DNA from: Albitalea sp966211955
Lineage (GTDB): Bacteria; Pseudomonadota; Gammaproteobacteria; Burkholderiales; Burkholderiaceae_C
DNA length: 64,000 bases
Reading direction: 5' to 3'
Assembly: GCA_966211955.1 (NCBI GenBank)
Contig: CBIHOF010000004.1
Coordinates: forward strand, 124,001-188,000
In this document: positions 15,428 to 23,950 of the stretch, piece by piece
How positions within the stretch are numbered: position 1 is the stretch's first letter
Layout of the letters: each line of letters starts with the position of its first letter
Made by a program: the position numbers and the translations under genes
Notes under the pieces: generated by a model
Database searches by the model: none
Seen by the model: the letters and a program-made list of their open reading frames with translations, nothing else
Told to the model about the DNA's origin: nothing

Positions 15428-16882
15428 ATGGAAGCGATGAACCTGATGCTGCTCGCAGCGGGGCTGCTGGTCTTCATCAGCCTGCTGGCGGGCGTGTACT
15501 CGGCACGGCTCGGGCTGTCGTTCCTGCTCGTGTTCCTCATCGCGGGCATGCTGGTGGGCGAGGACGGGCCCGGCGGCATCAAGTTCGACAGCCCCTTGCT
15601 CAGTGCGTGGGTGGGCAACGCGGCGCTCGCGATGATCCTGCTGGAAGGCGGCCTCAACACGCGCATGTCCACCTTCCGGCAGGGCTTCCGGCCGGCGCTG
15701 TTGCTGGCAACGGTGGGTGTGCTCATCACTGCGGGAATCGTCGGCGCGGTGGCGATGCAGGTGCTCGATCTCGACTGGCGGCGCGGGCTGCTGCTCGGGG
15801 CCATCGTCGGCTCCACCGACGCGGCGGCCGTGTTCTCGCTGCTGCGGCACGCAAGCCTCAAGCTCAATGATCGCGTGTCGGCCACGCTCGAGATGGAGTC
15901 GGGCCTCAACGACCCGATGGCGGTGTTCCTGGTGCTGGCGCTCGTGGCCGCCATCAAGCTGGATGCCGGCTTGTCGCATGGCCTCATCCTGCTGGCGAAA
16001 CAGGCGGTCTTTGGCGTGGCGCTCGGCTGGCTGGGTGGTGCAGGGGTGGCCTGGCTGCTGCGCAAGGCACCGCTGGGCGTCACGCACGGCGGCCTGCTGT
16101 CGCTCATGATCCTCTCCGGTGGGCTCACGCTCTTTGCCGTCGCGGGCCTCATCGAAGGCTCAGGCTTTCTCGCGATGTACCTCTACGGCCTGCAGGTGAG
16201 GGCGCGTGCGGAGGAAGCGGCGCATGCGGCCGCCACTGCGCTGGACGGCTTCGCGTGGGCGGCGCAGGCGACGATGTTCCTGCTGCTCGGGCTGCTCGTC
16301 ACGCCCCACGACATGCTGCGCAACTGGTGGCCGACCGTTGCCATCGCCGTCACGCTGATCTTCATCGCTCGGCCGCTGGCGGTGGTGTTGTGCCTCGCGC
16401 CGCTGCGCTTTCCGATGCGCCAGCGCCTGTTCATCGGATGGGTGGGCCTGCGTGGCGCGGTGCCCATCGTGCTCGCGCTTTTTCCCATGCTCGATCGCGT
16501 GCCCGGCACCGCGCGCTTCTTCGACGTGGCTTTCGCGGTGGTGCTGGCCTCGTTGTTGCTGCAAGGCTCGACGCTCGGCTGGGTCGCGCGGCGGCTGGGC
16601 GTCGTCGAACCGCCCGACCAGCCGCCGCCCGGCGAAGGCAGCGTGCAGGGCCGGCTCATCCTCGATGGCGATCTGGCCGTCGCCGAAGTGTTCGGCTTCT
16701 TCCAGTTGCCGTTGCCCGCGCACGATGGCGTGAGCCTTGCCGATTGGCTCGCAGGCGAACTCGCGCGCGACGTGGCCGAGGGTGACCACATCGAGTGGCA
16801 TGGGGCGCGCTTCGTCGTGAAGGAACTGCAAGACGATCGCATCGCGCGTGTCGGCATCATGCTTGCTCCGCGTGCTGCATGA
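15428..16882 (+). CDS. Potassium/proton antiporter, NhaP2/CvrA-like (CPA1)
   Basis: 484 residues. About 12 transmembrane helices up to residue 390 carry CPA1 motifs (SGLNDPMAVFL; GSTDAAAVFSLL). A cytoplasmic C-terminal domain of TrkA-C/CorC type follows (about 400-484; HIEWHGARFVVKELQDDRIARVGIML). This layout matches the cell-volume regulation antiporter NhaP2 (CvrA). Its stop overlaps the helicase start by 4 bases (ATGA). The ATG at 15428 has no Shine-Dalgarno sequence but a TAAGGT hexamer 9 nt upstream with TTGAGG 15 nt before that. Confidence 0.87.
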   Translation: MEAMNLMLLAAGLLVFISLLAGVYSARLGLSFLLVFLIAGMLVGEDGPGGIKFDSPLLSAWVGNAALAMILLEGGLNTRMSTFRQGFRPALLLATVGVLITAGIVGAVAMQVLDLDWRRGLLLGAIVGSTDAAAVFSLLRHASLKLNDRVSATLEMESGLNDPMAVFLVLALVAAIKLDAGLSHGLILLAKQAVFGVALGWLGGAGVAWLLRKAPLGVTHGGLLSLMILSGGLTLFAVAGLIEGSGFLAMYLYGLQVRARAEEAAHAAATALDGFAWAAQATMFLLLGLLVTPHDMLRNWWPTVAIAVTLIFIARPLAVVLCLAPLRFPMRQRLFIGWVGLRGAVPIVLALFPMLDRVPGTARFFDVAFAVVLASLLLQGSTLGWVARRLGVVEPPDQPPPGEGSVQGRLILDGDLAVAEVFGFFQLPLPAHDGVSLADWLAGELARDVAEGDHIEWHGARFVVKELQDDRIARVGIMLAPRAA

Positions 16883-19347
16883 CCAGCGCGCGCAGGAAGC
16901 CTCGCTCCGGGTTCCCGGCCTTCGAGGCCTGGTTCGAGTCGCAGGGCTGGGCACCCTTCGACTTCCAGCGCCAGGTCTGGCGTGCAATGGATGCAGGGCA
17001 GAGCGGCCTGTTGCACGCCACCACCGGCTCGGGCAAGACCTACGCGGTCTGGATGGGTGCGCTGCTGCATGCGATGCGACGCGGCGTGCCGGTGGAAGGC
17101 CGCTCGGCGCCTGCGCTCAGCGTGTTGTGGATCACGCCGATGCGCGCACTCGCGGCCGACACCACCCGCGCCATCTCGCTGCCGCTCAATGAGCTCGCCC
17201 CCGCCTGGACCGTGAGCGCGCGCAGCGGCGATACCCCCAGCGCCGAGCGGCAGAAGCAGGACCGGCGCATGCCCACCGCGCTCGTCACCACACCCGAGAG
17301 CCTGAGCCTCATGCTCACGCGCGAGACGGCACGCGAGGACCTGCAGGGTGTGCAGGTGGTGATCGTCGACGAATGGCATGAGCTCATGGGCAACAAGCGC
17401 GGCGTGCAAGTGCAGCTTGCGCTGGCAAGGCTTCGCCGATGGAACCCTGCACTCGTCGTGTGGGGACTAAGCGCGACGCTGGGCAACCTGCCCGAGGCGA
17501 TGCAGGTGCTGCTGGGCGACGCACCCGGGACGATGGTGCAGGGCCGCATGGACAAGACGCTCGTGATCGACACGCTCATCCCTGCCGACCCCGGCAGTTT
17601 CTCCTGGGGCGGACACCTCGGCGTGCAGATGCAGATGCCGGTGGTCGAAGAGATCGAGCAATCGTCGACCACGCTCGTCTTCGTCAACATGCGCTCGCAG
17701 GCGGAGATCTGGTACCAGCTGCTGCTCGAGCATCGGCCCGAGTGGGCCGGCAGCGTCGCGCTGCACCACGGCTCGCTCGACAGGGAAACGCGCGAATGGG
17801 TCGAACTGGGGCTGAAGGAAGGGCGGCTCAAGGCGGTGGTGGCCACGTCATCGCTGGACCTGGGCGTGGACTTTCTGCCGGTGGAACGCGTGCTGCAGAT
17901 CGGCTCGGCCAAGGGCATCGCGCGGCTCTTGCAGCGCGCGGGCCGCAGCGGCCACGCGCCGGGTCGTCCGAGCCGCATCACGCTCGTGCCCACCAACACG
18001 CTGGAGCTGATCGAGGCGGTGGCGGCACGGCGCGCAGCCAAGGCCGGCAAGATCGAGAAGCGTGCCACGCCCGAGAAGCCGCTGGACGTGCTGGTGCAGC
18101 ACCTTGTCACCGTGGCGCTGGGCGGCGGCTTCACGGCCGATGAGCTGTACGACGAAGTGCGCAGCGCGAGCGCCTACCGCGCCCTGACGCGTGACGAATT
18201 CCAGTGGGCGATCGACTTCGTGGAGAAGGGCGGCGCGAGCCTCACTGCCTACCCCGAGTACCACCGCGTGCAGCTCGTGGATGGCGTGTACCGCGTGCCC
18301 GATCGCGCCATCGGCCGGCGCCACAAGCTGCAGGTGGGCACCATCGTGGCGGATTCGGCCATGCAGGTGAAGTACCTCGCGGGCGGGCGCATCGGCACGG
18401 TGGAAGAAGGCTTCATCTCGCGCCTCAAGCCCGGCGACTGCTTTCTCTTCGCCGGCCGCCTGCTCGAGTACGTGCGCACGCAGGACATGACGGCGTACGT
18501 GAAGAAGGCCGAGCGCAGCAAGGGCGTGGTGACCACCTGGGGCGGCAGCAAGATGCCCTTGTCCAGCGAGCTGGCCGATGCGGTGCTCGACGTGATTGCC
18601 GGCGCGGCGCGCGGCGACTTCGACGCGCCTGAACTCAAGGCCGCGCGGCCCATGCTCGAGATGCAGCGGCGCCTGTCGGTGCTGCCCACGCCTGACACGC
18701 TGCTCGTCGAGCAGTTCGATTCGCGCGAAGGCCACCATGTGTTCCTGTACCCCTTCGCCGGCCGCTACGTTCACGTCGGCCTCGCGAGCCTGCTTGCATG
18801 GCGGCTTGCGCGCGACGAGCCCAACACCTTCAGCCTGTCGATCAACGACTATGGGTTGGAGCTGCTGAGCGCGAAGCCGGTGGACCTGGCCATGCTCTAC
18901 GACCAGCGTCTCTTCGACGAAGGCGAGCTGCTGCACGACGTGCTCGCGAGCCTCAACTCCAGCGAGCTCGCTCGACGGCGCTTCCGCGAGATCGCGCGCA
19001 TCGCGGGGCTCATCTTCACCGGCTACCCGGGCGCGCCCAAGAGCACGCGGCAGCTGCAGGCATCGAGCTCGCTCTTCTACGAGGTGTTTCGCAAGTACGA
19101 TGCCGGCAACCTGCTGCTCTCTCAGGCGCAGACCGAGGTGCTGAGCCAGGAGCTGGACATCCGGCGCCTGGCGGCGAGCCTCGCGCGCATGAGGGCGCAG
19201 CGCATCGCGGCGGTGACCCTGCCCGCTCCCAGCCCCTTCGCATTGCCACTCATGGTCGAACGTTTCCGCGAGAAGCTCAGCACCGAAAAACTGAAGGATC
19301 GTCTCGCACGCATCATTCGCGACGCGCAGAAGGCGGCTGACGAATGA
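16879..19347 (+). CDS. Ligase-associated DNA damage response DEXH-box helicase (Lhr-like)
   Basis: 822 residues. Walker A ATTGSGKT (47-54), DEWH box near 164-167, motif III SAT, motif V TSSLDLGVDFLPV and motif VI QRAGRSGH are all present. A long C-terminal Lhr-core region with winged-helix and DUF1998-like parts follows. This architecture and length (about 820) match the helicase of the ligase-associated repair module, which usually sits directly next to the exonuclease and ligase; here those are 14 kb upstream. The start at 16879 (ATGACC) overlaps the antiporter stop. The stop overlaps the thermonuclease start by 4 bases. Confidence 0.9.
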   Translation: MTSARRKPRSGFPAFEAWFESQGWAPFDFQRQVWRAMDAGQSGLLHATTGSGKTYAVWMGALLHAMRRGVPVEGRSAPALSVLWITPMRALAADTTRAISLPLNELAPAWTVSARSGDTPSAERQKQDRRMPTALVTTPESLSLMLTRETAREDLQGVQVVIVDEWHELMGNKRGVQVQLALARLRRWNPALVVWGLSATLGNLPEAMQVLLGDAPGTMVQGRMDKTLVIDTLIPADPGSFSWGGHLGVQMQMPVVEEIEQSSTTLVFVNMRSQAEIWYQLLLEHRPEWAGSVALHHGSLDRETREWVELGLKEGRLKAVVATSSLDLGVDFLPVERVLQIGSAKGIARLLQRAGRSGHAPGRPSRITLVPTNTLELIEAVAARRAAKAGKIEKRATPEKPLDVLVQHLVTVALGGGFTADELYDEVRSASAYRALTRDEFQWAIDFVEKGGASLTAYPEYHRVQLVDGVYRVPDRAIGRRHKLQVGTIVADSAMQVKYLAGGRIGTVEEGFISRLKPGDCFLFAGRLLEYVRTQDMTAYVKKAERSKGVVTTWGGSKMPLSSELADAVLDVIAGAARGDFDAPELKAARPMLEMQRRLSVLPTPDTLLVEQFDSREGHHVFLYPFAGRYVHVGLASLLAWRLARDEPNTFSLSINDYGLELLSAKPVDLAMLYDQRLFDEGELLHDVLASLNSSELARRRFREIARIAGLIFTGYPGAPKSTRQLQASSSLFYEVFRKYDAGNLLLSQAQTEVLSQELDIRRLAASLARMRAQRIAAVTLPAPSPFALPLMVERFREKLSTEKLKDRLARIIRDAQKAADE

Positions 19348-19895
19348 GGTGGACGGCGAGGGGGATGCACCGGCGGATCGGTGCTCTGACGGCCATGGTG
19401 ATCGCGGCGCTCGCCGCATTGGTGTCCGTACCCGCATCGGCCGAGAGTTTTCGGGGCGTGGTCACACACGTCACCGACGGCGACACGGTGTGGGTGCGGC
19501 GCGATGGCGGAGAGCGCCGGCCGGTCAAGCTGCGGTTGAATGGCCTGGACGCGCCCGAGCGCTGCCAGGCCTGGGGCACGGAGGCCAGCGCCGCACTGGC
19601 GTCGCGCGTGCTCGGCCAGCCGGTCAGGGTGCGGGCCGGCGCCACCGATGTCTACGACCGGCGCATCGTGACCCTCGAGGTGCAAGGCGAAGATGTCGGC
19701 GCATGGCTCGTGGCTCACGGCCACGCCTGGAGCACCGGATTCCGGCGTCACCCTGGGCGCTATGCGGCGCAGCAGCAGGCGGCACGTGCTGCGCGGCTCG
19801 GGCTGTTCGCCGACCCGCAAGCAATCGAGCCGCGGTTCTTTCGCAAGTCGCATGGCGCGTGTCCGATGCCGCTGCACGCAAGGCACGGGCGTTGA
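19344..19895 (+). CDS. Secreted thermonuclease (SNase/TNase-like)
   Basis: 183 residues. The signal peptide covers about residues 1-36 (AMVIAALAALVSVPASAES). The SNase OB-fold follows with VTHVTDGDTVWVRR, RLNGLDAPER and YDRRIVTLEV, which contain the Asp, Glu and Arg residues expected of the calcium-dependent active site. It should act outside the cytoplasm on DNA or RNA. The ATG overlaps the helicase stop by 4 bases, although the two proteins would work in different compartments. The gene that often completes the ligase-associated module, a PdeM-type phosphoesterase, is not found in this position. Confidence 0.87.
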   Translation: MRWTARGMHRRIGALTAMVIAALAALVSVPASAESFRGVVTHVTDGDTVWVRRDGGERRPVKLRLNGLDAPERCQAWGTEASAALASRVLGQPVRVRAGATDVYDRRIVTLEVQGEDVGAWLVAHGHAWSTGFRRHPGRYAAQQQAARAARLGLFADPQAIEPRFFRKSHGACPMPLHARHGR

Positions 19896-20191
19896 TGCCA
19901 TCGCGCGCGGCCGTCGTGCGACGGCCCTGATGAGCCACGCGACGACGACTCCGCTGACGAAGGGCTGACCTTCATCGACCCTGAATCCGCGCATCGTTGC
20001 GTGGCGTCAGTGGCATTGCGCCTTGACACAAGATTGTTCGATCACCCGATGGAATTCGAACACCTGCGCGTGCGTACACACAGGTGCAACGCGCTGCGAA
20101 GCAACGCGGGCAGGCGCACGCGCAGGCGTACGAACCATCACCGAGCCATCACGGCCCCTCGAGGCCCAGACGCAACTAGGAGCAGATCACC

Positions 20192-20557
20192 ATGACCATG
20201 ACACGCAAGCGTTTCCTGGAGTCTCTCGCCGGCAGTACCGCAGTGCTGTTCATCCAGGGCTGCGGCGGAGGCGGCAGCAGCTACGGCGGCAATGCCCCGG
20301 CTCCGTCGCCCACGCCATCGACGACCTGCTCCGGCACGACCATCACCAACAACCATGGTCACTCGCTCATCATCCAGAAGACCGACCTGAACTCGACCAC
20401 CGACATGACCTACAGCATCATGGGCAGCGCCGGTCACGACCACACCATCACGCTGACCCCCACCATGCTTGCGCAGCTGAAGGCCGGGACGATGGTCACG
20501 GTCACGACAACCACGACCCTCTCGCACAACCACGACGTGACAGTGAGCTGCGCCTAG
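20192..20557 (+). CDS. Small His-rich predicted lipoprotein, unknown function
   Basis: 121 residues. The N-terminus TRKRFLESLAG resembles a twin-arginine-like export signal and leads to a lipobox ending at C24 (FIQGC) followed by a Gly/Ser/Pro linker. The mature domain (about 45-121) is beta-rich and carries three His clusters: NNHGHS, GHDHT and SHNHD. These may bind a metal; two Cys (C46 region and C120) could form a disulfide. I do not recognise a characterised homologue. It is monocistronic, between the thermonuclease and a dispersed repeat. Start at 20192; an in-frame ATG at 20198 is an alternative. Confidence 0.7.
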   Translation: MTMTRKRFLESLAGSTAVLFIQGCGGGGSSYGGNAPAPSPTPSTTCSGTTITNNHGHSLIIQKTDLNSTTDMTYSIMGSAGHDHTITLTPTMLAQLKAGTMVTVTTTTTLSHNHDVTVSCA

Positions 20558-20597
20558 ACAATCGCCACCCATCAGAGGCCACCGCAGGTTGGCCGCC

Positions 20598-20680
20598 CCT
20601 CAAGCCACGCCCGCGGATCCGGCCAGGCCGGTCCGCCAGGCGGCGCCCCTCGGGGGCAGGAGCGAAGCGACTGGGGGGCC
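20598..20680 (+). repeat. Dispersed 83-bp repeat, copy 1
   Basis: One of four copies in the window. The core is GGCGCCCCTCGGGGGCAGGA followed by GCGAAGCGACTGGGGGG. It is identical in length and about 90% identical to the copy at 39159-39241. It lies between the 3' ends of the lipoprotein gene and the arginase gene and touches the arginase stop codon. The CCCCTCGGGGG core can fold into a hairpin, so it may serve as a bidirectional terminator here. Confidence 0.8.
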
Positions 20681-21595
20681 CTATTTCCTCATCAGGGTGC
20701 TCTTGCCGAAGAGGCTTTCGATCAGATCGACGGCCACTTCGGCGGTCGCATTGCGAACGTCCAGCGCGGGGTTGAGCTCCATCACGTCCAGTGATGCGAG
20801 CCGGCCGGTGTCGGCGATCATCTCCATGCAGAGTTGGGCCTCGCGGTACGTGGGCCCGCCCTTGACGGTGGTGCCCACGCCCGGCGCCACGTCGGGGTCG
20901 AGGAAGTCCACGTCGAAGCTCACGTGCAGGTGGGTGTGGGTGTCCAGCGTCGCGAGCGCGAGCTCCATCGCATGGCGCATGCCCATCTCGTCGATGTAGC
21001 GCATGTCGAAGACCTCGAGGTCCATCTCATGCACGAAGCGCTTCTCGCCGGCGTCCACGCTTCGGATGCCGATCTGGCGGATCCATTTCGGGCTGATGGC
21101 CGGCACCTGCCCGCCGATCTCGATCAGCTCCTGGGGCCCGTGGCCGCACAGGCAGGCCACCGGCATGCCGTGCAGGTTGCCGCTGGGCGTGAGGATGTTG
21201 GTGTTGAAGTCGGCATGCGCATCGAGCCAGAGGATGCGCAACTTCTTGTTCGTCTCGCGGCAGTGACGCGCCACGGCGCTGATGGAACCCAAACCGAGGC
21301 AATGGTCGCCGCCGAGCAGGATCGGCAGGCGGCCGAGCACAAGCTCGTCGTGCACCGCCTCGTGCACGGCCTTGTTCCAGGCCACGACTTCATGCAGGTG
21401 GCGGTAGCCGTCGGTGGGCGGCAGCCACGGGTTGGGTGGGCCGTTGAGGTTGCCGCGGTCCAGCACCTCGAGGCCGTGGCCCTGCAGCACAGGCACGATG
21501 TTCGCGACACGCAGGGCTTCCGGCCCCATGCTCGCGCCGCGCACGCCTGCACCGATGTCCGTGGGGGCGCCGATGATGCTGATTCGATGATTCAT
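20681..21595 (-). CDS. rocF: Arginase
   Basis: 304 residues of the arginase/ureohydrolase family, hydrolysing L-arginine to ornithine and urea. Manganese ligands are visible in GGDHCLGLGS (His98), DAHADFN (Asp125, His127, Asp129) and SFDVDFLDPDVAPG (two Asp). The N-terminal SIIGAPTDIGAGVRGASMGPEALR favours arginase over agmatinase or formiminoglutamase. No urease or ornithine genes are nearby. The stop codon directly follows the dispersed repeat. Confidence 0.92.
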   Translation of the reverse strand: MNHRISIIGAPTDIGAGVRGASMGPEALRVANIVPVLQGHGLEVLDRGNLNGPPNPWLPPTDGYRHLHEVVAWNKAVHEAVHDELVLGRLPILLGGDHCLGLGSISAVARHCRETNKKLRILWLDAHADFNTNILTPSGNLHGMPVACLCGHGPQELIEIGGQVPAISPKWIRQIGIRSVDAGEKRFVHEMDLEVFDMRYIDEMGMRHAMELALATLDTHTHLHVSFDVDFLDPDVAPGVGTTVKGGPTYREAQLCMEMIADTGRLASLDVMELNPALDVRNATAEVAVDLIESLFGKSTLMRK

Positions 21596-21634
21596 GAGGG
21601 CTGGATTCCGACGAGAGGTGCAAGGGCCTGAGGA

Positions 21635-22561
21635 TCAGACTTCGCTCGCGTAGTCGCCCTTGGCGTCCTCTCGCAGGCTGAAGCCGTAATGCGCTTCCAG
21701 CACGTCCCATGCCTCCTGGGCCGTCTCGACGAACTTGAACAGTTCGACGTCCATGGGGCTGATCATGCCGGTCTCGACCAGCAGCTCGAAATTGATGAGC
21801 CGGGTCCAGAATTCGCGCCCGAACAGTAGCACCGGTCGACGCCTGCATTTGCCGGTTTGGATGAGGGTCAACGCCTCAAACAGTTCGTCCAGGGTGCCGA
21901 AACCGCCCGGAAAACACACCAGCCCGATGCTGCGCATGAGGAAGTGCATCTTGCGCAGGCCGAAGTAATGGAACTGGAAGCACAGCTCCGGCGTGATGTA
22001 GGGGTTGGGCGCCTGCTCGTGCGGCAGCACGATGTTCAGCCCGATGCTCTTGCCGCCCACTTCGTAGGCGCCGCGGTTGCCGGCTTCCATGATGCCGGGG
22101 CCGCCGCCCGTCACCACGTAGATCGGCGTCGCGAGGTCGCGCGACTTCTGCGTGACGAGCTGGGCGAAGAGCCGCGCCTCGTCGTAGAAGTGCGCCATCG
22201 ACAGGTGAGTCTTCGCCATGCGCAGCGCCGTCTCGTCGTTGCCGGATGTGGCGTCCGCGACGAGCCGCTCGGCCGTCTCGGTAGGCACGATGCGTGCGCT
22301 GCCGAAGATCACGATGGTCGACTCGATGTGCTGCTCTTGCTGCACCAGCTCCGGCTTGAGCAGCTCCAGCTGCATGCGCACCGGGCGCAGGTCTTCGCGC
22401 AGCAGGAAATCGGTGTCGGTGAAGGCAAGCCGGTAGGCGCTTTCCGGGCCGTCGTAGCGGGTGGGTGGTGCGCCCTTGACGGCTTCTTGCTGAGCCGACG
22501 GGAAGTTGCGTGCCTTGAGGTCGCCGCGCGCGTCGGCGCTGCCTTTGATTGTTGGTTTCAT
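21635..22561 (-). CDS. LOG-family protein (TIGR00730-like, putative nucleotide phosphoribohydrolase)
   Basis: 308 residues. The Rossmann core has TGGGPGIMEAGNRGA and PGGFGTLDELFE, the signature of LOG (lysine decarboxylase-like) proteins, which hydrolyse cytokinin riboside monophosphates or other nucleoside monophosphates. This protein carries an additional N-terminal segment of about 100 residues typical of the longer bacterial group. The ATG at 22561 is chosen over the upstream ATG at 22597, which adds Gly/Ala residues without conservation. It lies 39 bp upstream of the arginase gene on the same strand; any functional link is unproven. Confidence 0.87.
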   Translation of the reverse strand: MKPTIKGSADARGDLKARNFPSAQQEAVKGAPPTRYDGPESAYRLAFTDTDFLLREDLRPVRMQLELLKPELVQQEQHIESTIVIFGSARIVPTETAERLVADATSGNDETALRMAKTHLSMAHFYDEARLFAQLVTQKSRDLATPIYVVTGGGPGIMEAGNRGAYEVGGKSIGLNIVLPHEQAPNPYITPELCFQFHYFGLRKMHFLMRSIGLVCFPGGFGTLDELFEALTLIQTGKCRRRPVLLFGREFWTRLINFELLVETGMISPMDVELFKFVETAQEAWDVLEAHYGFSLREDAKGDYASEV

Positions 22562-22639
22562 GGGGTGCAGCTTACCGCCGCCGGCAGCCGCGGGCAAAGC
22601 GATGGCGCCCTGCCGTCCGAGGGGTCGTCCCGAGGGCGG

Positions 22640-23401
22640 CTAAGGTGTCGGCGGCCGGGCGTCACAGACCGGGCAACCTGGCTGCCGGGCGATGCGGATC
22701 TCGTTCCATTCCATGGTCCGCGCGTCCAGCATCTGCAGCCGGCCGGCGAGCGACGACCCGATGCCCGCGAGCAGCTTGAGCGCCTCGGCCGCCTGCATCG
22801 AACCGATGATGCCGACCAGTGGCGCGAACACGCCCATGGTGGCGCAGCGCACCTCCTCGAAGGCGGCATCGGGCGGGAAGAGGCAGGCGTAGCAGGGCGC
22901 TTCAGGCCGGCGCGTGTCGTAGACGGAGATCTGTGCGTCGAAGCCCACCGCCGCACCCGACACGAGCGGCTTGCCATGCTTCACGCAGGCGGTGTTCACC
23001 GCGTGGCGGGTCTTGAAGTTGTCGCTGCAATCGATCACCACGTCCGCCGGCGCGACGAGTTCATCGAGGCGTGCCTCGTCCGCGCGCTCCTGCAGGGCGA
23101 CGACGCGCACCTCCGGGTTGATCGCCGCGATGCTTTGCGCGGCCGACACCGCCTTGGGCCGGCCCACGCGCGCCAGGTCGTGGGCGATCTGGCGCTGCAG
23201 GTTGGTGAGGTCCACGGTGTCGTGGTCGACGAGGGTGATGGTGCCCACGCCCGCGGTGCCCAGGTACAGCGCCACCGGCGACCCCAGGCCGCCCGCACCA
23301 ATCACGAGCGCATGCGATGTGAGCAGCCGCTGCTGGCCTTCCACGCCCAGCTCGTCGAGCAGGATGTGCCGCGAGTAGCGCAGGAGCTGGTCGTCATTCA
23401 T
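22640..23401 (-). CDS. MoeB/ThiF-family adenylyltransferase
   Basis: 253 residues. GAGGLGSP (35-42) is the ATP-binding motif; DCSDNFKTRHAVNTAC is characteristic. Zinc cysteines are C170/C173 (CYAC) and C243/C246 (CPVC). It activates the C-terminal Gly-Gly of a ubiquitin-like sulfur carrier (MoaD or ThiS) by adenylation. The ATG at 23401 fits the family start NDDQLLRYSRHILL. No MoaD or ThiS gene is next to it, so whether it serves molybdopterin or thiamine synthesis cannot be told; it has no rhodanese domain. Confidence 0.9.
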   Translation of the reverse strand: MNDDQLLRYSRHILLDELGVEGQQRLLTSHALVIGAGGLGSPVALYLGTAGVGTITLVDHDTVDLTNLQRQIAHDLARVGRPKAVSAAQSIAAINPEVRVVALQERADEARLDELVAPADVVIDCSDNFKTRHAVNTACVKHGKPLVSGAAVGFDAQISVYDTRRPEAPCYACLFPPDAAFEEVRCATMGVFAPLVGIIGSMQAAEALKLLAGIGSSLAGRLQMLDARTMEWNEIRIARQPGCPVCDARPPTP

Positions 23402-23503
23402 GCGGCGAGCATACCCAAGCGGCGCGCTTGCGAAGCGGCGAAGCATCCCCAGATTCACGGCAAGGGGGCGAGGTGCTCCCACCTGCGATCAGAGGAGTTT
23501 TCA

Positions 23504-23836
23504 ATGAACGCGACCCAACCCCGGATGCTGCCGGAGCGGCTGGAGGTGACTTTCACGCTGGCGCACCTGCTCCAGAAGCTCGACGCCAGCCAGACGCCGG
23601 TGTCGCCGGACCAGTACCGCTCGGTGGTGTCCAGGCTGTCCGAGGAGCTCACGCGCGTGGCCGGGGACGACGACCTGCAGGCGGTGCTCAACACATTCCC
23701 GGCCGCGGCCGAGCTGTATGAGAACCTGAACTATCAGCACGCCGGCCTGTGCCGCTCGCCTCTGGAAGCGGCTTTGTCGGCGGAAGTGAGGGCGCGCGAG
23801 TTCATCCGCAAGATGGGTGCTCCCGGCCGCGGTTGA
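23504..23836 (+). CDS. Small conserved hypothetical protein
   Basis: 110 residues, mostly helical, without signal peptide or membrane segment (LAHLLQKLDASQTPVSPDQYRSVVSRLSEELTRVAGDDDLQAVLNTFPAAAELYENLNYQHAGLC). Good AGAGGAG ribosome-binding site before the ATG at 23504, and amino-acid composition like a real protein. I do not recognise a family. It is divergent from the MoeB/ThiF gene and closed by the hairpin terminator at 23910-23935. Confidence 0.7.
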   Translation: MNATQPRMLPERLEVTFTLAHLLQKLDASQTPVSPDQYRSVVSRLSEELTRVAGDDDLQAVLNTFPAAAELYENLNYQHAGLCRSPLEAALSAEVRAREFIRKMGAPGRG

Positions 23837-23909
23837 CCATCTTCGGTCGGCGACAACGCGGGCGCGCCCGTGGCATGTCACGCGCAGTTGAAGACTGATT
23901 CCCCAATGA

Positions 23910-23935
23910 AAAACGCCCGCTGATGCGGGCGTTTT
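23910..23935. terminator. Bidirectional intrinsic terminator
   Basis: AAAACGCCCGC-TGAT-GCGGGCGTTTT: 11-bp perfect arms with A- and T-runs at the two ends. It lies between the convergent small hypothetical gene and the S41 protease gene and can serve both. Confidence 0.9.
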
Positions 23936-23950
23936 CACGGGGCTTGGCGA

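Noticed and set aside
13436..16087. 883-codon minus-strand frame across the SDR-DoxX, SRPBCC-like and antiporter genes
   Set aside because: Antisense to several clearly recognised genes; composition (His, Gln, Arg, Ala) is the mirror of high-GC coding sequence.
21857..23836. Plus-strand 659-codon frame reaching into the small hypothetical gene
   Set aside because: Only the last 110 codons from 23504 have a ribosome-binding site and protein-like composition; the rest is antisense to the LOG and MoeB/ThiF genes.
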